Shown piece by piece: positions 5,866 to 10,188 of a stretch of 10,188 nucleotides of DNA. The stretch is from NCBI GenBank assembly GCA_945918315.1, contig CAMEIK010000024.1, positions 1-10,188 on the forward strand. Direction: 5' to 3'. Each line of letters opens with the position of its first letter. Positions within the stretch are counted from its first letter, which is position 1. A model generated the notes under the pieces. The model ran no database searches, was not told the DNA's origin, and saw nothing but the letters and a program-made list of their open reading frames with translations. The stretch comes from an uncultured Clostridia bacterium (GTDB lineage: Bacteria; Bacillota; Clostridia; Oscillospirales; Oscillospiraceae). Made by a program: the position numbers and the translations under genes.

Positions 5866-8058
5866 TCAGTTCTGTCCCCGGCGGGAGCCGACCACATCCC
5901 GGATGTTCATAAGCTTTGTGCGGATGGTGTCCAGCTCGGCAACGTTTTTGACCTCGAACCGGACGGTGAAGGTGCTTCTGCCTCCCGGCAGGTCCTTGCC
6001 CACCAGCTCCTTGACCCGGACCCGGGCAGTGGTCATCACCGTGGCCACATCCAGAAGCAGTCCGTCTCTCGTCAGGCAGTCCAGCTCCAGGGTGGTCTCG
6101 AAGGGCTGTTCCTCCTGGCTGGCCCAGCGGACCCGGACCCACCGGGCGGCTTCCTTGGGGTCGTCCCGGTTTTTGGCGTTGGGGCAGTCCGCCCGGTGGA
6201 CGGACACACCGAAGCCCTTGGTGATGAAGCCCACGATGGGGTCCCCGGGCACCGGGGTGCAGCATTTGGCAAACTTGATCATGCAGGAGTCGATGTCCTC
6301 CACGATGACCCCGTTTACCGCGTGGCGGTTCTGCTTCACGGCTTCGGAGTCCGGATTTACCCGCAGGGGAGAGATGGGCTGTTTTTCCGCGGTCTGGGCC
6401 TTCAGGGCTTTTGCGATATCGTCCCGGATCCGGCCCACGGCCTTTACCGCGGTAAGGCCGCCGTAGCCGATGGCGGCGTACATATCGTCCCAGTCGTCAA
6501 AGGAGAGCTTCCGCAGCAGCTGGGGCTCCAGTTCGTCATCGGTGATGGCGGAAAGGGGCAGTCCCATCCGCTTCATTTCGGACTCAAAGGAGGCCCGGCC
6601 GTGGAGAATGTTTTCCTCCCGCTTCTCTTTCTTGAACCACTGCTTGATTTTGGTTCTGGCCTGGTTGCTCTTGCAGATATTCAGCCAGTCCCGGCTGGGG
6701 CCCTTGGCGCTCTTGGAGGTGAGGATTTCGCAGATGTCGCCGTTATTGAGGGTGGTGTCAATATTGGCAATCCGGTTATTCACCTTGGCGCCCACCATGG
6801 AGTTGCCCACTCCGGAGTGGATGGCGTAGGCAAAGTCAATGGGGGTGGAGCCGGAGGGCAGGGACACGATCCGGCCCTTGGGGGTGAAGACGAAGACCTC
6901 GTCGTCAAACATATCGATTTTCAGGGACTGGACGTACTCCTCGGCGTCCGCGTCCTGCTGGCTCTCCAGAAGCCGCCGTACCCACTCAAAGTCCTTCTCC
7001 GAGCCGGAACCGGTGCCCTGCTTATACTTCCAGTGGGCGGCGATGCCGTATTCCGCCGTCTCGTGCATCTCCCAGGTACGGATCTGGACCTCAAAGGGAA
7101 TGCCCTGGGAACCGATGACGGTGGTGTGCAGGCTCTGGTACATGTTGGGCTTGGGGGTGGAGATATAGTCCTTGAACCGGCCCGGAACCAGGTTGAACAG
7201 GTCGTGGACGTGGCCCAGTACGTTGTAGCAGTCGGGAATGGTGTCCACAATGACCCGGAAGGCGTAGATGTCGTAGAGCTCGTCCATGGTTTTGGCCTGG
7301 GCCTGCATTTTCCGGTAGATGGAGTAGACGTGCTTGATCCGCCCGTAGGTGGTGTTGTGAATTCCCATGGCGGTAAGCCGCTGGGTGATCTTTTCCTGGA
7401 TGGTCCGCATGAAGGTCTCGTCCTGCTCCTTGTGGGCCTGGAGGTAGGAGGTGATCTCCTCATACTCCATGGGGGCAAGGTAGCGCAGGGAGGTGTCCTC
7501 CAGCTCCCACTTGATCCGCTGCATACCTAACCGGTGGGCCAGGGGAGCATAGATGTCCATGGTCTCCCGGCACTTGAGGATCTGCTTGGCGGGGGTCTGG
7601 TACTGCATGGTGCGCATGTTGTGGAGCCGGTCGGCGATCTTGATGAGCACCACCCGGATGTCCTTGCTCATGGCCATGAACATTTTCCGCAGGTTTTCCA
7701 TCTGGGCCTGCTCCGTGGAGGAGAAATTGGCCCGGGTCAGCTTGGTAACACCCTCCACCAGCTCGGCAACGGTGGTGCCGAAGAGCCGTTCAATCTCCTC
7801 GTGGGAGGCGTCGGTGTCCTCGATGCAGTCGTGGAGCAGAGCGCCCAGAATGGCGTCCTGGTCCAGGCCCATTTCCGTCACAATCTGGGCCACCGCCAGA
7901 GGATGAATAATATAGGGGGAACCGTCCTTCCGCTTCTGAACGGCGTGTTTTTTATCGGCGTAGTCCACAGCCCGGTTGATAAGGGCCATATCGGCACCGG
8001 GCATCCGCTTACGGATGGCATCGCACATGGCGGAATAGTGTTCTTCAAAGGTTTCCAA
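5866..8058 (-). CDS. relA: Bifunctional (p)ppGpp synthetase/hydrolase (Rel)
   Basis: A 730-residue long RSH protein of normal length that makes and degrades the alarmone (p)ppGpp in the stringent response. The hydrolase domain carries the intact HD set: His52, HDCIEDT with His76-Asp77 and Glu80-Asp81, and Asp143/Asn147 in IADRLHNM. The synthetase domain has GRIKHVYSIYRKM, the RFKD motif (294-297, the RXKD signature of bifunctional Rel rather than EXDD of RelA), YQSLH from Tyr307, and FEVQIRT with Glu323. A TGS domain spans about 386-448, a conserved-cysteine region has Cys592, Cys599-Cys600 and Cys625, and an ACT domain closes the protein (about 655-726). Synthesis and hydrolysis should both work. 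The start is TTG, only 5 nt after the recJ stop, with a weak GAGAG inside recJ; it places His52 as in Bacillus Rel, whereas Met11 or Met19 would cut into the N-terminal helix. Coupling to recJ is likely. Confidence 0.96.
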   Translation of the reverse strand: METFEEHYSAMCDAIRKRMPGADMALINRAVDYADKKHAVQKRKDGSPYIIHPLAVAQIVTEMGLDQDAILGALLHDCIEDTDASHEEIERLFGTTVAELVEGVTKLTRANFSSTEQAQMENLRKMFMAMSKDIRVVLIKIADRLHNMRTMQYQTPAKQILKCRETMDIYAPLAHRLGMQRIKWELEDTSLRYLAPMEYEEITSYLQAHKEQDETFMRTIQEKITQRLTAMGIHNTTYGRIKHVYSIYRKMQAQAKTMDELYDIYAFRVIVDTIPDCYNVLGHVHDLFNLVPGRFKDYISTPKPNMYQSLHTTVIGSQGIPFEVQIRTWEMHETAEYGIAAHWKYKQGTGSGSEKDFEWVRRLLESQQDADAEEYVQSLKIDMFDDEVFVFTPKGRIVSLPSGSTPIDFAYAIHSGVGNSMVGAKVNNRIANIDTTLNNGDICEILTSKSAKGPSRDWLNICKSNQARTKIKQWFKKEKREENILHGRASFESEMKRMGLPLSAITDDELEPQLLRKLSFDDWDDMYAAIGYGGLTAVKAVGRIRDDIAKALKAQTAEKQPISPLRVNPDSEAVKQNRHAVNGVIVEDIDSCMIKFAKCCTPVPGDPIVGFITKGFGVSVHRADCPNAKNRDDPKEAARWVRVRWASQEEQPFETTLELDCLTRDGLLLDVATVMTTARVRVKELVGKDLPGGRSTFTVRFEVKNVAELDTIRTKLMNIRDVVGSRRGQN

Positions 8059-8063
8059 AACGA

Positions 8064-10118
8064 TCAGCTCTCTTTCGCCCGCAGCAGCCGCTGCATGGTC
8101 TGGCTTTCATTCAGGTCGGCTTTGCCCGGCCCGGGAGTAAGTTGAATGGTAACGCAGTTGCGGGTCTTGCTGACCCGCAGCAGCCCCACATCCTGGAAAA
8201 TGTCCAGACAGGTCAGAAGCTGGCCCAGATTCAGGGGCTGCTGGGACCACCGGACAATTTTCCGGCACAGACAGATGGGGGATTCCTGCCCGGCCTGTTG
8301 GGAGGAAAGGTACCGCCATACGATGGCAAGGGTCTGGCGGTTGGGAAGCAAATCCTGTGCGTCCCGGGCAGTAATTCTGTCCTCCCGAAGCATCCGGTAG
8401 GCGGCGGTTTCGGTGCCGCAGGGGAGGCTGCAGCTGGGGCGGATGTCCACCACATTGAGCTGGGGGGTCCGCTCGCCCCGGAATTCGTTGACCTGGGGGG
8501 TAAAGGCTACATCCACCCGGTCGCCGGCGGCAATGCTGGCAGTCTCCGGGGTCATGGAGAAGTAAATGGCGTTCAGGCCGTAGTGGCCGCAGCGAAGCCG
8601 CAGACGCATGTGCCGCCCGTTGCCCACCATGGTAATCCGGTCAACCACCGCGTCCTTCAGCATGAGGATGGGCTTGGGGCAGCCGCAGCCGCAGGGCTCC
8701 AGAATGCCCAGGCTCGCGATATTGGACACCGTCAGCACCTCCGGTGTTACGGCGCAGTCAATGTCCAGGGACTGACGGGGCACGTCGTCCTGGAAATAGG
8801 TCCGGGCAAGGAGACTGATCTGCCGGCGGAATTCCGGGATATTCTCCCGGGAGATGGTGAAGCCGGCGGCAAGCTCATGGCCGCCGTAGCTTTCCAGAAG
8901 ATTGGACAAAGCCCGCAGGGAGGCAAACAGATTAAATCCGCCGTGGCTCCGGGAGCTGGCTTTCCCGTGCTCCCCATCCAGGCAAATGAGGAAAGCGGGG
9001 CAGGCGTATTCCTCGGCAATGCGGCTGGCGACGATGCCCACCACGCCCTGGTGCCAGCGCTCGTCCGCCAGTACGATGGCGTCCGGGGCAGCGCTGCCCT
9101 GGAGGTGCTCCACCGCCTGCCGGTAGATTTCCGACTCCACGGCCTGCCGCTGCCGGTTCAGCTCACAAAGCTCCTGAGCGGCGGCGGCGCCCCGGTCCGG
9201 GTCCTGGGTCAGAAACAGCTCCAGGGCCGCGTCGATTTTTCCCATCCGGCCCGCGGCGTTGATCCGGGGGGCCAGCATATAGCCGATGGTGGAGGTGGTG
9301 ACACTGCCGCTTTCACAGCCGCACTGGTCCATCAGGGCGGCAAGGCCCGGCCGGGGGCTGCTGTTCAGGATTTCCAGCCCCTCTTTTACGTAGATTCGGT
9401 TCTCGCCCACCAGAGGGATCACATCCGCCACGGTGCCGAGACACACCATGTCCGCGTATTCCCGGAGCATTTCCGCCGGGTCGCCGCTGAGGGCGCAGAC
9501 CAGCTTGAAGGCAACGCCCACGCCGGACAGGCTTCCGCCTGCGTAGCCGCCGTCGGGCCGCTGGGGGTCCACCACCGCCACGGCGCCGGGGAGGCTGTCC
9601 TTGCATTCATGGTGGTCGGTGATGACCACATCCATCCCCAGCTCCTTTGCCAGGCGGGTTTCCTCCACGGCGGTGATGCCGCAGTCCACGGTAATCACCA
9701 GCTTCACACCCTCGCCGGCAAGCTGCCGCAGGGCCATTTCGTTCAGACCGTAGCCCTCCTCCAGTCTGCCGGGTATGTAGGGTACGCAGTCCGCCCCGTG
9801 GCGCCGGAGAAAATGGGTCAGAAGACAGGTGGCGGTGATACCGTCCACATCATAGTCGCCGAAGACGGCGATTTTCTCGCCCCGGGTCATGGCAAGGCCC
9901 ACCCGTCCGGCGGCGGGGGCCATATCCGTCAGGGAAAAGGGGTCCGGCAGCGGGGTATTGAACCCGAGAACCGCTTCCGCCTGGGCCGGGGTTTCCATAC
10001 CCCGGGCAGCCAGCACCATGGCGGCAAGAGGAGCGTATCCTCCCTCCGCCAACGCGTTTACCGCACCCTGCGCTCCCTCACCAACATTCCAAACACCGTA
10101 TTTCACATCGATCCACAT
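8064..10118 (-). CDS. recJ: Single-stranded-DNA-specific 5'-3' exonuclease RecJ
   Basis: A 684-residue DHH-family nuclease that degrades ssDNA 5' to 3' in recombination, mismatch and base-excision repair. Core motifs are intact: FGDYDVDG (86-93), TVDCGIT (143-149), TDHHE (167-171), VDPQRPD (183-189), LGTVADVIPL (227-236) and APRINAAGRMG (283-293). The DHHA1 domain follows with RWHQGVVGIVASR (354-366), SSRSHGGF (388-395) and GGHELAAGF (412-420). An OB-fold region spans about 482-562, then a C-terminal extension of about 120 residues, as in other Firmicutes RecJ. The OB-fold entry, usually like EPFGxGNP, reads EPCGCGCP. The start is uncertain: ATG at 10118 lies only about 17 nt from the predicted transcription start and has no clear Shine-Dalgarno; GTG at 10106 would begin MKYGVWNV, which looks like a typical RecJ N-terminus. 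apt, often between recJ and relA, is absent. Confidence 0.95.
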   Translation of the reverse strand: MWIDVKYGVWNVGEGAQGAVNALAEGGYAPLAAMVLAARGMETPAQAEAVLGFNTPLPDPFSLTDMAPAAGRVGLAMTRGEKIAVFGDYDVDGITATCLLTHFLRRHGADCVPYIPGRLEEGYGLNEMALRQLAGEGVKLVITVDCGITAVEETRLAKELGMDVVITDHHECKDSLPGAVAVVDPQRPDGGYAGGSLSGVGVAFKLVCALSGDPAEMLREYADMVCLGTVADVIPLVGENRIYVKEGLEILNSSPRPGLAALMDQCGCESGSVTTSTIGYMLAPRINAAGRMGKIDAALELFLTQDPDRGAAAAQELCELNRQRQAVESEIYRQAVEHLQGSAAPDAIVLADERWHQGVVGIVASRIAEEYACPAFLICLDGEHGKASSRSHGGFNLFASLRALSNLLESYGGHELAAGFTISRENIPEFRRQISLLARTYFQDDVPRQSLDIDCAVTPEVLTVSNIASLGILEPCGCGCPKPILMLKDAVVDRITMVGNGRHMRLRLRCGHYGLNAIYFSMTPETASIAAGDRVDVAFTPQVNEFRGERTPQLNVVDIRPSCSLPCGTETAAYRMLREDRITARDAQDLLPNRQTLAIVWRYLSSQQAGQESPICLCRKIVRWSQQPLNLGQLLTCLDIFQDVGLLRVSKTRNCVTIQLTPGPGKADLNESQTMQRLLRAKES

Positions 10119-10122
10119 CCAT
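10078..10122 (-). other. Short out-of-frame reading frame overlapping the recJ start
   Basis: An ATG at 10122-10120 opens a 14-codon frame ending in TGA at 10080-10078 that encodes MDVDRCEIRCLECW, with three cysteines. It overlaps the first recJ codons in another frame. It is the first ATG after the predicted transcription start but has no clear ribosome binding site, so it may be chance. It is recorded because it bears on the recJ start choice. Confidence 0.15.
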
Positions 10123-10141
10123 AATAAAAGCTTTTCTCTAT

Positions 10142-10170
10142 ATTATAGCAAAAGATGCCCCGATGCACAA
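10142..10170 (-). promoter_or_regulatory. Predicted sigma-A-type promoter with extended -10 for recJ
   Basis: On the minus strand a perfect TATAAT (10147-10142) is preceded by TGC, giving the extended -10 form TGnTATAAT. A weak -35, TTGTGC (10170-10165, only TTG matches), lies 17 nt upstream. Transcription should start near 10134-10136, beside a 10-bp palindrome AAAAGCTTTT (10126-10135). The local sequence is much more AT-rich than the genes. A direct repeat GCATC flanks GGG in the spacer, which could be chance. This is the only good promoter seen and probably drives recJ and relA, perhaps the whole cluster. Confidence 0.7.
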
Positions 10171-10188
10171 TAGGCAATTTTCCCGGCC

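Noticed and set aside
5836..7530. A 564-codon plus-strand open frame opposite relA
   Set aside because: Antisense shadow of a strongly conserved gene, with Gly/Val/His-rich low-complexity translation and no recognisable motif; it even begins inside the repeat-like gap.
8142..10124. A 660-codon plus-strand open frame opposite recJ
   Set aside because: Same cause: it mirrors recJ almost end to end and its translation resembles no protein family.

Overview
The window is a compact, GC-rich stretch in which all eight real genes lie on the minus strand and fill almost the whole length. Gene content and order (recJ, relA, dtd, a glyoxalase II-like hydrolase, hemZ, and a SpoVB-type flippase), GGAGG-type ribosome binding sites, and 7-nt-period intergenic repeats point to a Gram-positive, probably spore-forming Clostridia lineage. 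My best guess is an Oscillospiraceae/Ruminococcaceae gut bacterium. That placement is an inference from context, not a database match.

Reading in the direction of transcription (from high to low coordinates): a promoter with an extended -10 box sits just upstream of recJ (ssDNA exonuclease). recJ is followed after 5 nt by a TTG-initiated relA/spoT-type bifunctional (p)ppGpp synthetase/hydrolase. A 116-nt gap made of repeat-like DNA follows: a GC-rich block, a small hairpin and a heptanucleotide direct-repeat tract. Then come a small single-pass membrane protein of unknown function, dtd (D-aminoacyl-tRNA deacylase), a metallo-beta-lactamase-fold hydrolase, and hemZ (radical SAM, coproporphyrinogen dehydrogenase family). 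The last two genes are a TRZ/ATZ-type amidohydrolase and a 14-TM SpoVB/MurJ-like lipid flippase. The spacers after dtd, the hydrolase, hemZ and the amidohydrolase are 9 to 18 nt, and no convincing terminator is visible, so the genes are probably cotranscribed or at least translationally coupled in blocks.

Most of the window is a known housekeeping neighbourhood of Firmicutes: stringent response, tRNA proofreading and DNA repair. It departs from the usual arrangement in two places. No apt lies between recJ and relA, and hemZ is followed by the amidohydrolase and flippase instead of hisS-aspS. I do not see a clear new defence or mobile system. The strongest oddity is the amidohydrolase: it keeps the metal-binding residues of the MTA/SAH deaminase-like family but appears to have glycine in place of the catalytic Glu and His. 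The repeat-filled gap, the conserved-looking small membrane protein and the cysteine-rich substitution in RecJ are secondary leads. Several very long plus-strand open frames are judged to be antisense shadows of GC-rich codon usage.
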